A stretch of DNA of 64,000 nt from Peribacillus muralis (GCF_001645685.2 NZ_CP017080.1:1168001-1232000); one strand, 5' to 3'; numbered from the stretch's first letter, positions 41,028 to 50,481 are shown. Made by a program: numbers and translations. Notes: generated by a model not told the origin, from the letters alone.

Positions 41028-41377
41028 AGACGCTCCAAGATGAAATATATGTTAATAATTGTTGATTTCCCTGGAAATAAACAAGGGTTTTGTCAAAATG
41101 TATTGTACGTTGATACTGGCAGCAGTAATCTTAATGATTTAGAACAAAGTTGATTGAAGGGGATGCAAGTTTCCCGTTTTCATTTACGTCCTATGGAATC
41201 CCAACAGCTGCAAAAGCGCCTGTAGCTGCAGCCCTTGATAATTCAATGCCCATAATGAAAAGAAACGATTAAATCCAGAACCAGAAAAACGGAAGTTCAA
41301 CATCGATTTTTCTTAAGTATGTCGACAGACAAGAGCCCGTTCTTAATAGAACGGGCTTTAGCTTCAATCGCAACGGA
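41028..41377. other. Gap between PAP2 gene and hmoB
   Basis: This 350-base gap ends with a hairpin (41332-41360, AAGAGCCCGTTCT / AGAACGGGCTTT) serving hmoB on the minus strand. The stretch 41155-41271 is GC-richer and open in one frame for about 38 codons, without a start signal, and may be a gene remnant. Nothing else is supported. Confidence 0.45.
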
Positions 41378-41893
41378 TTATTCCTCTGAATCCTGTACCA
41401 ATGTATATTGTGTTACATAGGCTTCACCAGTAAACATCTTCTGACTGGAGTTCGTTACAGCAGCTTTAGTACCATTGTCATGCGCTTTCTGGAAGGAAGA
41501 GGACTTCTTCCAGTTCATAAAATCAGCCTGTTTCTCCCAAATCGTCAAAATGACATACGTTTCGGAATTTAGCGGCCGCAGGATGCGCAGGGCGACGAAG
41601 CCTGGTTCATTTTCAATTAGCCCTGCCCGATTTTTGAACCGATGTTCAAATACTGGCTGTCCTTCTTCACTGACAGGGATATTGTTCATGACTACATAAC
41701 CATGATCCTGAAGATTACCCTTCCCATCGACGACTTCATACTTCCGTGGGGAGCTAAAAAGCGTTTTACCTGTAGTTTCGTGTAAAAGGATGGCGGATTC
41801 AAGATTTTGCATCAGTAATATGTTTTCATCCGGATGTTTATCTTTCTTGTTTTTCATGAATTCGTAAGTGCCGGACGTAATGTATACGTTCAT
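41378..41893 (-). CDS. hmoB: Haem-degrading monooxygenase HmoB
   Basis: A 171-aa protein of the antibiotic-biosynthesis-monooxygenase (ABM) fold. The C-terminal domain has GLIENEPGFVALRILRPLNSETYVILTIWEKQADFMNWKKSSSFQKAH, the IsdG/HmoB-type pattern, and an N-terminal extension of about 60 residues as in B. subtilis HmoB (YhgC). It would open haem to release iron. The start ATG has GGAGGGG upstream. It lies next to hemE-hemH, as in B. subtilis, linking haem breakdown and synthesis genes. No Fur box was recognised in its leader. Confidence 0.88.
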   Translation of the reverse strand: MNVYITSGTYEFMKNKKDKHPDENILLMQNLESAILLHETTGKTLFSSPRKYEVVDGKGNLQDHGYVVMNNIPVSEEGQPVFEHRFKNRAGLIENEPGFVALRILRPLNSETYVILTIWEKQADFMNWKKSSSFQKAHDNGTKAAVTNSSQKMFTGEAYVTQYTLVQDSEE

Positions 41894-42170
41894 TTATTTC
41901 CCCTCCAATTCCTATATAGTACCTGTATACCCATTTTACCCAATGAATAGCGCTTTTACCATTTTCATTTTACTGAATATTTTCAAGTCAATTCGCTTTA
42001 GCAACAAGACAAAAACGTCGAATTTTTGACAAATATATACGTTAGCTATACTTCCATTATAGAAAAAGCTATAGTTGAAGGTAATTCAATTTGAAATTCA
42101 ACATCCTTCTGATATTCTATGTAAGGAATGAATGAAAATAGAAACGTGATTGCTTGAAAGGTGGATAATA

Positions 42171-43214
42171 ATGTCTAAGGAAATTACGAATGATACATTT
42201 CTAAAAGCTGCTAGAGGAGAAAAAACAGATCATGTGCCTGTTTGGTATATGCGTCAGGCTGGCCGTTCACAGCCGGAATATCGTAAGTTGAAGGAGAAAT
42301 ACTCCCTTTTTGAAATTACCCATCAGCCTGAATTATGCGCTTATGTGACTAGATTGCCCGTCGAGCAATATGATGTTGATGCAGCCATTTTGTATAAAGA
42401 TATAATGACACCGCTACCAGCCCTAGGAGTGGATGTAGAGATTAAGTCGGGAATCGGTCCTGTCATCTCCAATCCGATCCAATCTGTCAAAGATGTTGAG
42501 CGATTAGGGGAATTGAACCCGGAGGAGGACATTCCATACGTATTAGACACAATCAAATTATTGACCACGGAGCAATTGTCCGTGCCTTTGATTGGTTTTT
42601 CTGGCGCACCATTTACGATCGCTTCATATATGATCGAAGGAGGTCCTTCCAAAAATTACAATCGGACAAAAGCCTTCATGTACTCCGAGCCTGTGGCCTG
42701 GTTTGCATTGATGGATAAATTAGCGGATATGATCATTGTCTATGTTAAGTCCCAAATTAAAGCAGGCGTCAAGGCCATCCAAATCTTTGATTCATGGGTC
42801 GGGGCATTGAACGTGGAAGATTATCGTGTTTTCATCAAGCCAATCATGAATCGCATCTTTTCTTCATTACGTGAAGAAAATGTTCCGCTAATCATGTTCG
42901 GTGTCGGTGCAAGTCATTTGGCGCTTGAATGGAATGACCTTCCGATAGATGTAGTCGGATTGGACTGGAGACTGCCGATCACAGAAGCAAGACAGATGGG
43001 TATACATAAGACGGTTCAAGGTAATCTAGATCCTGCCCTGCTATTATCATCTTGGGATGTCATTGAAGAGCGGGCGAAACGAATCCTTGATCAAGGCATG
43101 GAAAAGGATGGATACATTTTTAATCTTGGACATGGGGTTTTCCCTTCCGTAAATCCGGAAACACTGAAGAGGCTAACTTCCTTCATACATGAATATTCAT
43201 CAAAACGAAAGTGA
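42171..43214 (+). CDS. hemE: Uroporphyrinogen decarboxylase HemE
   Basis: A 347-aa enzyme with the family signature [17 protein letters not shown] near 22 and substrate-binding elements [16 protein letters not shown] near 76, [16 protein letters not shown] near 145, IFDSWVGAL near 205 and [14 protein letters not shown] near 318. It converts uroporphyrinogen III to coproporphyrinogen III. The ATG at 42171 follows GAAAGGTGG by six bases; the frame extends upstream to 42150 without a site. It is the first gene of the hemE-hemH unit (51-base gap). Confidence 0.96.
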   Translation: MSKEITNDTFLKAARGEKTDHVPVWYMRQAGRSQPEYRKLKEKYSLFEITHQPELCAYVTRLPVEQYDVDAAILYKDIMTPLPALGVDVEIKSGIGPVISNPIQSVKDVERLGELNPEEDIPYVLDTIKLLTTEQLSVPLIGFSGAPFTIASYMIEGGPSKNYNRTKAFMYSEPVAWFALMDKLADMIIVYVKSQIKAGVKAIQIFDSWVGALNVEDYRVFIKPIMNRIFSSLREENVPLIMFGVGASHLALEWNDLPIDVVGLDWRLPITEARQMGIHKTVQGNLDPALLLSSWDVIEERAKRILDQGMEKDGYIFNLGHGVFPSVNPETLKRLTSFIHEYSSKRK

Positions 43215-43265
43215 AAATCCTTAACGGGTAGACAATATAAAAATTCTTAAATGAGGTGTAATTTC

Positions 43266-44201
43266 ATGTCAAGAAAAAAAATGGGCCTTTTAGTCATGGC
43301 TTATGGAACTCCATATACTGAAGCGGATATTGAAAGGTATTATACACATATTCGTCATGGAAGAAGACCGAGCGACGAATTGATTGCGGATCTGAAAGGG
43401 CGGTACGAAGCGATAGGCGGATTGTCCCCGCTTGCCAAAATAACGGCTGGACAAGCTGAAGACCTTGAAAAGCAATTGAATTCGATTCAAGAAGAAATCG
43501 AATTCAAAGCATACCTAGGATTGAAGCATATTGAACCCTTTGTTGAAGATGCAGTGAAACAAATGCATGATGATGGCATCAAGGAAGCGGTCAGTATTGT
43601 ATTGGCTCCGCATTTTTCAACCTTCAGTGTCAAGTCTTATAATGGACGTGCACAGGACGAGGCCGCTAAATTCGGTGATATGACGATCACTTCGGTGGAG
43701 AGCTGGTACGATGAGCCAAAATTCATTCAATATTGGGTGGATCAAGTGAAATCGGTGATTGGAAGGATGACTTCTGAAGAACGCGATAATTATGCTTTGA
43801 TCGTGTCGGCGCATAGCCTCCCAGAGAAGATATTGCAGCTGGGGGATCCTTATCCAGATCAACTGAAGGAAACGGCTGAAATGATTGCAAAAGGTGCAGG
43901 AGTTACCCATTATGCAGTGGGCTGGCAAAGCGCGGGACAAACGCCAGAACCTTGGTTAGGACCAGATGTGCAGGATTTAACGAGGGAACTTCATCAAGCG
44001 AAGGGCTATGAAGCCTTCATCTATATTCCGGTTGGATTTGTAGCTGAGCATCTTGAAGTCCTTTATGATAATGATTATGAATGTAAAGTGGTGACGGATG
44101 AAGTCGGTGCGGCATACTACCGTCCGGATATGCCTAACGTAAAGCCGGAGTTCATCGATGCATTGGCGACAATCATCTTAAATCGACTTCAGGAAAATTG
44201 A
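43266..44201 (+). CDS. hemH: Ferrochelatase HemH (coproporphyrin type)
   Basis: A 311-aa chelatase with start [33 protein letters not shown] typical of Firmicute Hem[19 protein letters not shown] near 112, the metal-site histidine in [13 protein letters not shown] near 178, and [20 protein letters not shown] with the second metal-ligand Glu near 262. In Firmicutes this enzyme inserts iron into coproporphyrin III. GAGGTG lies seven bases from the ATG at 43266. hemY, the usual next gene in B. subtilis, is missing: a terminator follows directly. Confidence 0.95.
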   Translation: MSRKKMGLLVMAYGTPYTEADIERYYTHIRHGRRPSDELIADLKGRYEAIGGLSPLAKITAGQAEDLEKQLNSIQEEIEFKAYLGLKHIEPFVEDAVKQMHDDGIKEAVSIVLAPHFSTFSVKSYNGRAQDEAAKFGDMTITSVESWYDEPKFIQYWVDQVKSVIGRMTSEERDNYALIVSAHSLPEKILQLGDPYPDQLKETAEMIAKGAGVTHYAVGWQSAGQTPEPWLGPDVQDLTRELHQAKGYEAFIYIPVGFVAEHLEVLYDNDYECKVVTDEVGAAYYRPDMPNVKPEFIDALATIILNRLQEN

Positions 44202-44261
44202 TTACTGTTCTTACTTGCCAACAGCATGTTTTAACCGCTTAAAGTGTATATTTGTTTTGAA

Positions 44262-44300
44262 AGATGGCTGTCCCGTTATATACTGGACAGCCATCTTTTC
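44262..44300 (+). terminator. Intrinsic terminator after hemH
   Basis: Perfect 12-bp stem AGATGGCTGTCC / GGACAGCCATCT followed by TTTT; it closes the hemE-hemH unit. Confidence 0.92.
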
Positions 44301-44392
44301 TGCAGGTAATAAAAAAATGATTGAAAAAACTGAATACTTTTGATAAGATATTATTGACTATTTTGTTCATTTGGTCAGAATTGGGGTGGGAG

Positions 44393-44968
44393 ATGTCTGT
44401 TGATCGTAAAAAATTAATTTTGGAAGCCGCGACCAAGTCGTTTTCCCTTTTTGGTTACAAGGCGACGACCATGGACCAAGTCGCTAAAATTGCCAATGTG
44501 GGAAAAGGGACCATTTATACGTTTTATAAAAATAAGGAAGAGCTATTCAAAGAAATCGTTCAGCGAATGATAGAGGAAATGAAATATGAGGCTGAACAAG
44601 CTTTGGACGAGCAACTTTCCTTTTTTGAAAATCTGCACCGGGCCGTTTTTCGAATTCTGGAGTTCAGGCAGGAACATCAATTATCTTTAAAGCTTCTTCA
44701 GGAAGAGCGCGAAATTGGTACCCCGGCCGTTCAGGAAATGGTCAATGAAATGGAAGAAGCAGTCATATCCTACATTAAGGAAAAAATAAAAATAGCGATC
44801 GACAAGGGATATATTCAGCCTTGTGATCCAGAAATAACGGCTTTCCTGATGCTAAAAATGTACCTTGCCCTTATCTTTGATTGGGAGAGGAATCATGATC
44901 CATTAGGAAAAGAAGAAATTGCCGAACTATTCAAGATATATTTGTTCAAGGGATTATCCGCTCCATAA
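44393..44968 (+). CDS. yhgD: TetR-family regulator YhgD
   Basis: A 191-aa TetR regulator. The N-terminal HTH is KKLILEAATKSFSLFGYKATTMDQVAKIANVGKGTIYTFYKNKEELF (about 6-52); the rest is an all-helical ligand and dimer domain. Length and place behind hemH agree with B. subtilis yhgD. In B. subtilis yhgD is followed by yhgE, a large membrane protein gene, which is absent here, so this regulator's target is not apparent. GGGGTGGG is upstream of the ATG. It is followed by a strong hairpin. Confidence 0.88.
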   Translation: MSVDRKKLILEAATKSFSLFGYKATTMDQVAKIANVGKGTIYTFYKNKEELFKEIVQRMIEEMKYEAEQALDEQLSFFENLHRAVFRILEFRQEHQLSLKLLQEEREIGTPAVQEMVNEMEEAVISYIKEKIKIAIDKGYIQPCDPEITAFLMLKMYLALIFDWERNHDPLGKEEIAELFKIYLFKGLSAP

Positions 44969-44998
44969 TCATTCTATTTTCTTGACTTGCACATACAA

Positions 44999-45035
44999 AG
45001 AAGAGATACCACTCGTTAGTGGTATCTCTTCTTGT
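44999..45035. terminator. Bidirectional terminator between yhgD and yhfH
   Basis: Perfect stem AAGAAGAGATACCACT / AGTGGTATCTCTTCTT with loop CGTT between convergent genes. Confidence 0.92.
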
Positions 45036-45121
45036 ATGTGGGGACGGTCAGCTGAGAAACTGAACGTAATATACAATCATGCTTCTTTTTGGGAAGCAAA
45101 TGGTGCAACTCGTACTACTGA

Positions 45122-45250
45122 TTACTCTCCAGCAAGGCAATGGTCACAGTGGTTTCCATAACATTCGTGCTGTTCATCAATTTTTTTTCCGCAATCCGTG
45201 CATTGTTTAGGAGGCAGGTTTTTGAAGAACTCAACGCTACTTTGAATCAT
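45122..45250 (-). CDS. yhfH: YhfH-like small zinc-ribbon protein (42 aa)
   Basis: MIQSSVEFFKNLPPKQCTDC..., then KKIDEQHECYGNHCDHC: two Cys pairs (CxxC near 17-20 and C..., CxxC near 30-38) arranged as a zinc ribbon, as in the YhfH family of Bacillus, which lies next to yhfI. AGGAGATGATGATC precedes the ATG at 45250. It is divergent from yhfI, the same arrangement as in B. subtilis. The function is unknown. Confidence 0.85.
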   Translation of the reverse strand: MIQSSVEFFKNLPPKQCTDCGKKIDEQHECYGNHCDHCLAGE

Positions 45251-45419
45251 GATCATCATCTCCTGAAATTTTTGGATTCTTATTCTGTGCCTTTATTGTA
45301 TTATAACAGATTTATCATGTCAATAATGTTTTATAACATAAGTAAAAAAGGTGAAATAGGGGCAAGAATAGTTTATATTAATGGGGAAGTCATAGACAGA
45401 TAATAAAGGAGTGCCTAGC

Positions 45420-46154
45420 ATGAAAATCACCGTAATTGGCTGCTGGGGCGGATATCCAGCTAAAAATGAGGCAAGCTCAGGCTATTTGCTTGAATATGAA
45501 GATTTTCGTATTCTGCTTGATTGTGGCAGCGGTGTACTATCACAGCTGCAAAATCATATGAAGCCCGAAGACTTGGGTGCGGTCGTCTTGTCGCACTATC
45601 ATCCGGATCATGTAGCGGATGTCGGTGTACTGCAGCACGCTGCACTAATTCAGAAAATATTGGGCAGTGGAAAAGGGACAATCCCGATTTATGGACATGA
45701 TTTGGATGAAGCTGAATTTGGGAAGTTAACGTATAAAGACGTGACAAAGGGGATCGCTTATTCTGCAAATGAACCGCTAACCATTGGACCGTGTACATTC
45801 ACATTCATGAAAACGAAGCATCCAGTACCTTGTTTTGCAATGAGGATAGAAGCTGAGAATCATTCGATTGTTTACACAGGTGACAGTTCTTATATGGATG
45901 AGCTGGCGGATTTCGCTAAAGATGCCAATGTTCTATTATGTGAATGTAATTTTTACAGTGATATGGATGGCTCAAATGCGGGGCATATGACGGCCAGGGA
46001 GGCTGGGATGTTAGCAGAAAGGGCAGATGTACAGCTATTGCTGTTAACTCATCTCCCTCATTATGGAGATCTTGATCAACTGAAAAAAGAGGCCTCAGAG
46101 GTATTCAAAAGGGAAATAGCTTTGGCGAAAACAAATCTTGAATTCCAATTATAA
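45420..46154 (+). CDS. yhfI: MBL-fold metallo-hydrolase YhfI
   Basis: A 244-aa metallo-beta-lactamase-fold protein related to RNase Z. The metal motif is VVLSHYHPDHVADV near 60, other ligands are in MKTKHPVPCFAMR near 135, VYTGDSSYMDEL near 153 and LLLTHLPHYGD near 213. It probably acts on a phosphodiester or related substrate; no physiological substrate is known. The ATG at 45420 has AAGGAG eight bases upstream. The lipoate ligase gene follows after 43 bases, giving the conserved yhfI-lplJ pair. Confidence 0.92.
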   Translation: MKITVIGCWGGYPAKNEASSGYLLEYEDFRILLDCGSGVLSQLQNHMKPEDLGAVVLSHYHPDHVADVGVLQHAALIQKILGSGKGTIPIYGHDLDEAEFGKLTYKDVTKGIAYSANEPLTIGPCTFTFMKTKHPVPCFAMRIEAENHSIVYTGDSSYMDELADFAKDANVLLCECNFYSDMDGSNAGHMTAREAGMLAERADVQLLLLTHLPHYGDLDQLKKEASEVFKREIALAKTNLEFQL

Positions 46155-46197
46155 AAAAAATAAGTGATGCGAATGAATCATACTAGGAGGAACAACT

Positions 46198-47187
46198 GTG
46201 CTTTTTATTGATAATAAGGGAATTACGGATCCGAGAATTAACCTTGCCATTGAAGAATTTGCTCTTAAACATTTAAATATAGATGAAACCTATCTTCTAT
46301 TCTACATTAATCGTCCTTCGATCATCATTGGCAGAAATCAAAATACGATCGAAGAAATCAATGCCGACTACGTAGATGGAAATGGCATAACTGTGGTTCG
46401 AAGGCTTTCCGGTGGCGGAGCGGTTTATCATGACCTGGGAAATCTCAACTTCAGTTTCATCACGAAAGATGACGGTGATAGTTTCCATAATTTCAAGAAA
46501 TTCACCCAGCCTGTCGTGGAAACCCTCGAGAAACTGGGAATTCAGGCTGAATTGAGCGGCCGTAATGACATCCTGGCTGAAGGAAAGAAAATTTCGGGGA
46601 ACGCGATGTTTTCGACGAAGGGCAGAATGTTCAGTCATGGAACATTGTTGTTTCAATCCGAAATGGACCATATTGTATCCGCTTTAAAAGTGAAAAAAGA
46701 TAAAATTGAATCTAAAGGAATTAAATCGATAAGAAGCCGAGTCGGAAATATTGCCGATTTCCTAAAAGAACCAATGTCTGTCGAGGAATTCCGTTCTTTC
46801 CTTCTGCAAAATATATTCAAGGAGAGCGGTGAGGTCACTGAATATGTATTGACGGAGGAAGATTGGACGCAAATCCACAAGATTTCTGAAGAAAGATATC
46901 AAAGCTGGGAATGGAATTATGGAAAATCGCCTAAGTTCAATTTGCAGAATTCGCACAGGTTTCCGGTAGGGTCAGTGGATATTCGTCTGGAAGTGAACAA
47001 GGGGATCATCGAAAATTGTAAAATCTACGGTGACTTCTTTGGGGTCGGGGAGGTTGCGGATATAGAATTAAAACTTACTGGAATACGCTATGAAAAAGAC
47101 GCTATCAGCAATGCCTTAGATCAGATAGACGTTCAACATTATTTTGGCAATGTAACGAAAGAGGAAATATTGACTTTAATCTATTAA
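46198..47187 (+). CDS. lplJ: Lipoate-protein ligase LplJ
   Basis: A 329-aa lipoate ligase. Landmarks are INRPSIIIGRNQNTIEEIN near 42, the lipoyl-AMP loop VRRLSGGGAVYHDLGNLNFSFI near 70, the catalytic lysine in RNDILAEGKKISGNA near 130, and a C-terminal accessory domain (FPVGSVDIRLEVNKGIIENCKIYGDFFG). It attaches free lipoate to E2 and GcvH proteins. The start is GTG with AGGAGGA eight bases upstream. A strong terminator follows. Confidence 0.95.
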   Translation: MLFIDNKGITDPRINLAIEEFALKHLNIDETYLLFYINRPSIIIGRNQNTIEEINADYVDGNGITVVRRLSGGGAVYHDLGNLNFSFITKDDGDSFHNFKKFTQPVVETLEKLGIQAELSGRNDILAEGKKISGNAMFSTKGRMFSHGTLLFQSEMDHIVSALKVKKDKIESKGIKSIRSRVGNIADFLKEPMSVEEFRSFLLQNIFKESGEVTEYVLTEEDWTQIHKISEERYQSWEWNYGKSPKFNLQNSHRFPVGSVDIRLEVNKGIIENCKIYGDFFGVGEVADIELKLTGIRYEKDAISNALDQIDVQHYFGNVTKEEILTLIY

Positions 47188-47193
47188 GTACGA

Positions 47194-47226
47194 TAAAGCC
47201 GTCCTAACCTGATAGGACGGCTTTTG
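47194..47226 (+). terminator. Intrinsic terminator after lplJ
   Basis: Stem AAGCCGTCCTA / TAGGACGGCTT plus T-rich tail. Confidence 0.92.
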
Positions 47227-47268
47227 TGTCTGATAATGACAGTAATTTCTTGAATATGGATAAAATTG

Positions 47269-47297
47269 TTGCTGTAATCATTTTCTTTTAATATAAT
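47269..47297 (+). promoter_or_regulatory. lcfB promoter
   Basis: TTGCTG (47269-47274) and TATAAT (47292-47297) separated by 17 bases, 71 bases before the lcfB start codon; a FadR palindrome lies just downstream of the expected transcription start. Confidence 0.7.
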
Positions 47298-47324
47298 AAA
47301 AAGGTATTTAGTTTAATTAAAAAA

Positions 47325-47342
47325 TGAATGATTATTCATTCA
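47325..47342 (+). promoter_or_regulatory. FadR operator in front of lcfB
   Basis: TGAATGATTATTCATTCA matches the Bacillus FadR (YsiA) consensus TGAATGAnTAnTCATTCA in every fixed position. It lies in the early transcribed leader of lcfB, where repressor binding would block transcription until long-chain acyl-CoA accumulates. lcfB belongs to the FadR regulon in B. subtilis. Confidence 0.9.
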
Positions 47343-47367
47343 TGGTGCTTACAGGGGAGGGAGAACG

Positions 47368-48912
47368 ATGAATTTATCCGAAAAGCTTCATCAAACAGCT
47401 TTAAGACAGGCTGACAAACCAGCTTATTATTTTATGGATCAATCCACCTCGTATGGGGAATTGGATAAAGCCGTTACAAGGTTTGCTGATGAACTACATA
47501 AGCTTGGTGTTTCGAAAGGTGATAATGTTGCCCTGGTTTTAGGGAATTCACCACATTTCATTATTTCATTGTATGGAGCCATACGAGCTGGAGCTACCGT
47601 AATACCCGTAAATCCGATTTACACACCTGATGAGATTGGATACATCCTGAATAACGGCGATGTTAAGGTCGTCGTGGCATTGGATAAGCTGTTACCCTTA
47701 TTTGAGAAAATGAACCCCATCCTTTCACATGTAGATTCCTATGTTATTTGTGAAACAGAGCCTGATAACGGGGATAGAAGCGAATTAAGCATATACCCAA
47801 AAATGAAATCGTTTACAAACATGATTTTAAATGGGGATGCACGCTTTGAAGGCCCGGAATTGGATCCCGATGATACGGCCATCATCCTCTATACGTCCGG
47901 AACAACAGGCAAGCCTAAAGGGGCAATGCTTACTCACACCAATATTTTCTCGAATGCACTTGATGTGGGCGAATATTTGAAAATCACGGAAAATGATCGA
48001 GTCATCACGACATTGCCCATGTTCCATGTTTTCAGTTTGACGGTCGTAGTGAATGCACCATTGCTGCAAGGAGGTACGCTATTAATTGTTCCGCAATTCA
48101 GTCCGAAGGAAATTTTCAGGCAAATCAAAAAATATGATGCAACCGTCTTTGCTGGCGTACCAACCATGTATAATTTTCTTTTCCAATATCCAGAAGGGCA
48201 AAAAGACGATTTAAGGTCATTGCGGATCTGCATTTCAGGCGGATCTGCCATGCCAATTTCTTTGCTTGAATCATTCGAACAAAAATTCAATGTTAGAGTT
48301 TCAGAGGGGTATGGCCTCTCCGAAGCATCTCCTGTTACATGCTTCAATCCTCTTGATAGGCCTAGGAAGGCGGGATCGATCGGAACATCCATCCTTAGGG
48401 TGGAAAACAAGGTCGTCAATGAGCTTGGTGAAGAAGTCCCAATGAACGGGGTAGGAGAATTGATTGTCAGAGGACCTAATGTCATGAAGGGGTATTATAA
48501 GATGCCCGAAGAGTCGGCAGCTGTATTGAAAGATGGCTGGTTATACACAGGTGATTTAGCCCGCATGGATGATGAAGGGTACTTTTTCATTGTAGATCGC
48601 AAGAAGGAACTGATCATTGTAGGTGGTTATAATGTATATCCACGGGAAGTCGAAGAAATCCTTTATGCCCACCCTGAAGTAGTTGAAGCAGCAGCGATAG
48701 GCGCGCCAGATCCAAATCAGGGAGAGGTGGTTCAATGCTTCGTGGTCAGGAAAAACGAAGCATTGACCGAAGAAGATCTGCTGGATTATTGCTTGGAGCA
48801 CTTGGCTAAATATAAGGTGCCGGCAAAGATTGAATTTTTGGATGAACTTCCAAAAAACACAACCGGAAAAATTTTAAGGCGTTCATTAAAAACGCAAGTC
48901 ACCCACAACTGA
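47368..48912 (+). CDS. lcfB: Long-chain fatty-acid-CoA ligase LcfB
   Basis: A 514-aa AMP-forming ligase. The A3 motif is ILYTSGTTGKPKGAMLTHTN near 175, with GYGLSEASPVTCFNPL near 312, GWLYTGDLARMDDEGYFFIVDRKKELIIVGGYNVYPREVEE near 390 and the catalytic lysine in PKNTTGKILRRSLK near 500. B. subtilis LcfB (YhfL) is 513 aa. It activates long-chain fatty acids for beta-oxidation. GGGGAGGGAG is six bases before the ATG. Under a FadR-type operator. Confidence 0.95.
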   Translation: MNLSEKLHQTALRQADKPAYYFMDQSTSYGELDKAVTRFADELHKLGVSKGDNVALVLGNSPHFIISLYGAIRAGATVIPVNPIYTPDEIGYILNNGDVKVVVALDKLLPLFEKMNPILSHVDSYVICETEPDNGDRSELSIYPKMKSFTNMILNGDARFEGPELDPDDTAIILYTSGTTGKPKGAMLTHTNIFSNALDVGEYLKITENDRVITTLPMFHVFSLTVVVNAPLLQGGTLLIVPQFSPKEIFRQIKKYDATVFAGVPTMYNFLFQYPEGQKDDLRSLRICISGGSAMPISLLESFEQKFNVRVSEGYGLSEASPVTCFNPLDRPRKAGSIGTSILRVENKVVNELGEEVPMNGVGELIVRGPNVMKGYYKMPEESAAVLKDGWLYTGDLARMDDEGYFFIVDRKKELIIVGGYNVYPREVEEILYAHPEVVEAAAIGAPDPNQGEVVQCFVVRKNEALTEEDLLDYCLEHLAKYKVPAKIEFLDELPKNTTGKILRRSLKTQVTHN

Positions 48913-48927
48913 AAATGAATGATCAAA

Positions 48928-48965
48928 GGCGACCATTGTCAAAACTGCAATGGTCGTCTTTTTGT
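48928..48965 (+). terminator. Intrinsic terminator after lcfB
   Basis: Stem GACCATTG / CAATGGTC with TTTTTGT tail. Confidence 0.9.
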
Positions 48966-49085
48966 ACAAACAAAGCGTAATGCGATGCATAATATATTTA
49001 AGGTAAGCTTTAAGCCTTGATTCTTTGTTCTAAAAGAGTTATGATTGTCTTTAAAAATTTCCACATAATTGTAAGGAGGGGTTAG

Positions 49086-49613
49086 ATGAGAGATGTAAAG
49101 CTATTAGATATTTTTACACATCCCATTGCTCAAAAATACTTGAACCGCTCAGGTCTTGCCCATGCGATTGCGGTAGCATACCATTCGTTTCACCTAGCCA
49201 ACGAATATAACATAGATCCTGATATAGCTGCCAAGGCTGGACTTTTGCATGATATGGGGCACTTCACCTGGTACCGTAATGGAAAATGGGATTATGACCT
49301 GTACAAGCAAAATGATATCCATCCGATTAAAGGTGCGGAAAGAGCACATAAACTGTTAATCCGCCTAGGGGAAAATCCGATCAAGGCAAAAACCATTTCC
49401 CTCGCCATTTTATTTCACACCGATTCATTCTTACCTTCTAATGATATTATCCGTACCCCACTACAGCAGGTCGTCAAATGGGCAGACGAAAAAGATGAAG
49501 AAGAGGGCGGGAAGCACCATTACCGCAAAATTGATTTTCTCCGGGCAAAGGAAAGTATCATGAACCTTGATAAACTCATTGATGAAGAACAAAGAAAAAG
49601 GCTATCATCCTGA
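49086..49613 (+). CDS. HD-domain phosphohydrolase (175 aa)
   Basis: A soluble HD-superfamily protein. Ligands in order: GLAHAIAVAYHSFHLAN near 22 (His), AGLLHDMGHFTWYRNG near 53 (HD), AILFHTDSFLP near 113 (His), and WADEKDEEEGG near 138 (Asp). This is the H...HD...H...D order of small HD hydrolases such as YfbR-like nucleotidases or YqeK. The substrate is unknown. GGAGGGG lies seven bases before the ATG; a hairpin overlapping the stop codon ends the transcript. Confidence 0.85.
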   Translation: MRDVKLLDIFTHPIAQKYLNRSGLAHAIAVAYHSFHLANEYNIDPDIAAKAGLLHDMGHFTWYRNGKWDYDLYKQNDIHPIKGAERAHKLLIRLGENPIKAKTISLAILFHTDSFLPSNDIIRTPLQQVVKWADEKDEEEGGKHHYRKIDFLRAKESIMNLDKLIDEEQRKRLSS

Positions 49614-49640
49614 AGGCAAACGGGTTGATAGCATTTTTTA
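49601..49640 (+). terminator. Terminator overlapping the stop of the HD gene
   Basis: GCTATCATCC / GGGTTGATAGC followed by ATTTTTTAT; the left arm lies in the last codons of the gene. Confidence 0.8.
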
Positions 49641-49809
49641 TATTCGGAAACTCTCATTTTTTAATGTGTTCTTACAGTTTAAATTTTGATTTTACATATA
49701 TTTCACTTATATTGTTATCAAGTGAAAGAAGAAGTAAAATGTAGTTCGAAGGAACTATGTGAATGCCATGAGAAAAATGTAGTAAATAATGAAAAGAACA
49801 GGTGAAGAT

Positions 49810-50481
49810 ATGAAGGTGATTAAGCTATTGATAGTTAGTAAACAAGGGGGGGTTGAGGCAATCTTCGAAAAGGAGGAAGATATTACGGTCATCGGGGCCA
49901 TTGGAAGTGTAAGGGAATTGAGCAGCCTTGCTGTTTCAACGGCAACCATGCCTGATGTCATTCTTTTCGATGTCCGGATATCCTGGACGCATGGACACGA
50001 AATGATGCTGATGCTAAAGGAAAAACATCCTTCCATCCCGATAGTTATCCTTACTGTCTATCCAGAGGATCACTATCTCATTGAAGCGATAGCTCATGGG
50101 GCTTCGGGTTACGTGTTACAAAAAGGCGGAATCGAACAAGTTGTGGCAGCAATCCGCCAATGCGCCAACGGGCAAATCATCTATCCTGCATCTATTAAAG
50201 GCTTTCTGATGAGGAAGTTTCAACCGGAAGGGATAGGGCAGGAGAACGTCGCTTTGGATAAGGCAATAGAAAGCTTGGGGTCTTTTTCCAAGCGTGAGTA
50301 TGAACTGCTCATTCTCCTCACTGAAGGACAAACGAACCAGCAGATTTCAAAAAAACTATATTTATCCATAGGCACTGTGAAAAATTATATTAGCCGGCTT
50401 TACAAAAAAATGAATGTGAGTAATCGCCCGGAGCTTTTGGCTCTTTTGTATAATTACCAAAATAGGAGTATGAAGGGATGA
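49810..50481 (+). CDS. Orphan LuxR/NarL-type response regulator with degenerate receiver
   Basis: A 223-aa protein with an N-terminal receiver-like domain and a C-terminal LuxR-type HTH (FSKREYELLILLTEGQTNQQISKKLYLSIGTVKNYISRLYKKM). The receiver keeps the Asp in VILFDVRISW and the Thr in VILTVY, but the two acidic residues that bind magnesium (normally LIVDD) are Ser-Lys (LIVSK), and the conserved Lys (normally GYLLK) is Gln (GYVLQK). Phosphorylation is therefore doubtful. No histidine kinase is adjacent. The ATG at 49810 follows AGGTGA by about four bases and agrees with the domain start; 49789 has no site. Targets are unknown. Confidence 0.88.
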   Translation: MKVIKLLIVSKQGGVEAIFEKEEDITVIGAIGSVRELSSLAVSTATMPDVILFDVRISWTHGHEMMLMLKEKHPSIPIVILTVYPEDHYLIEAIAHGASGYVLQKGGIEQVVAAIRQCANGQIIYPASIKGFLMRKFQPEGIGQENVALDKAIESLGSFSKREYELLILLTEGQTNQQISKKLYLSIGTVKNYISRLYKKMNVSNRPELLALLYNYQNRSMKG

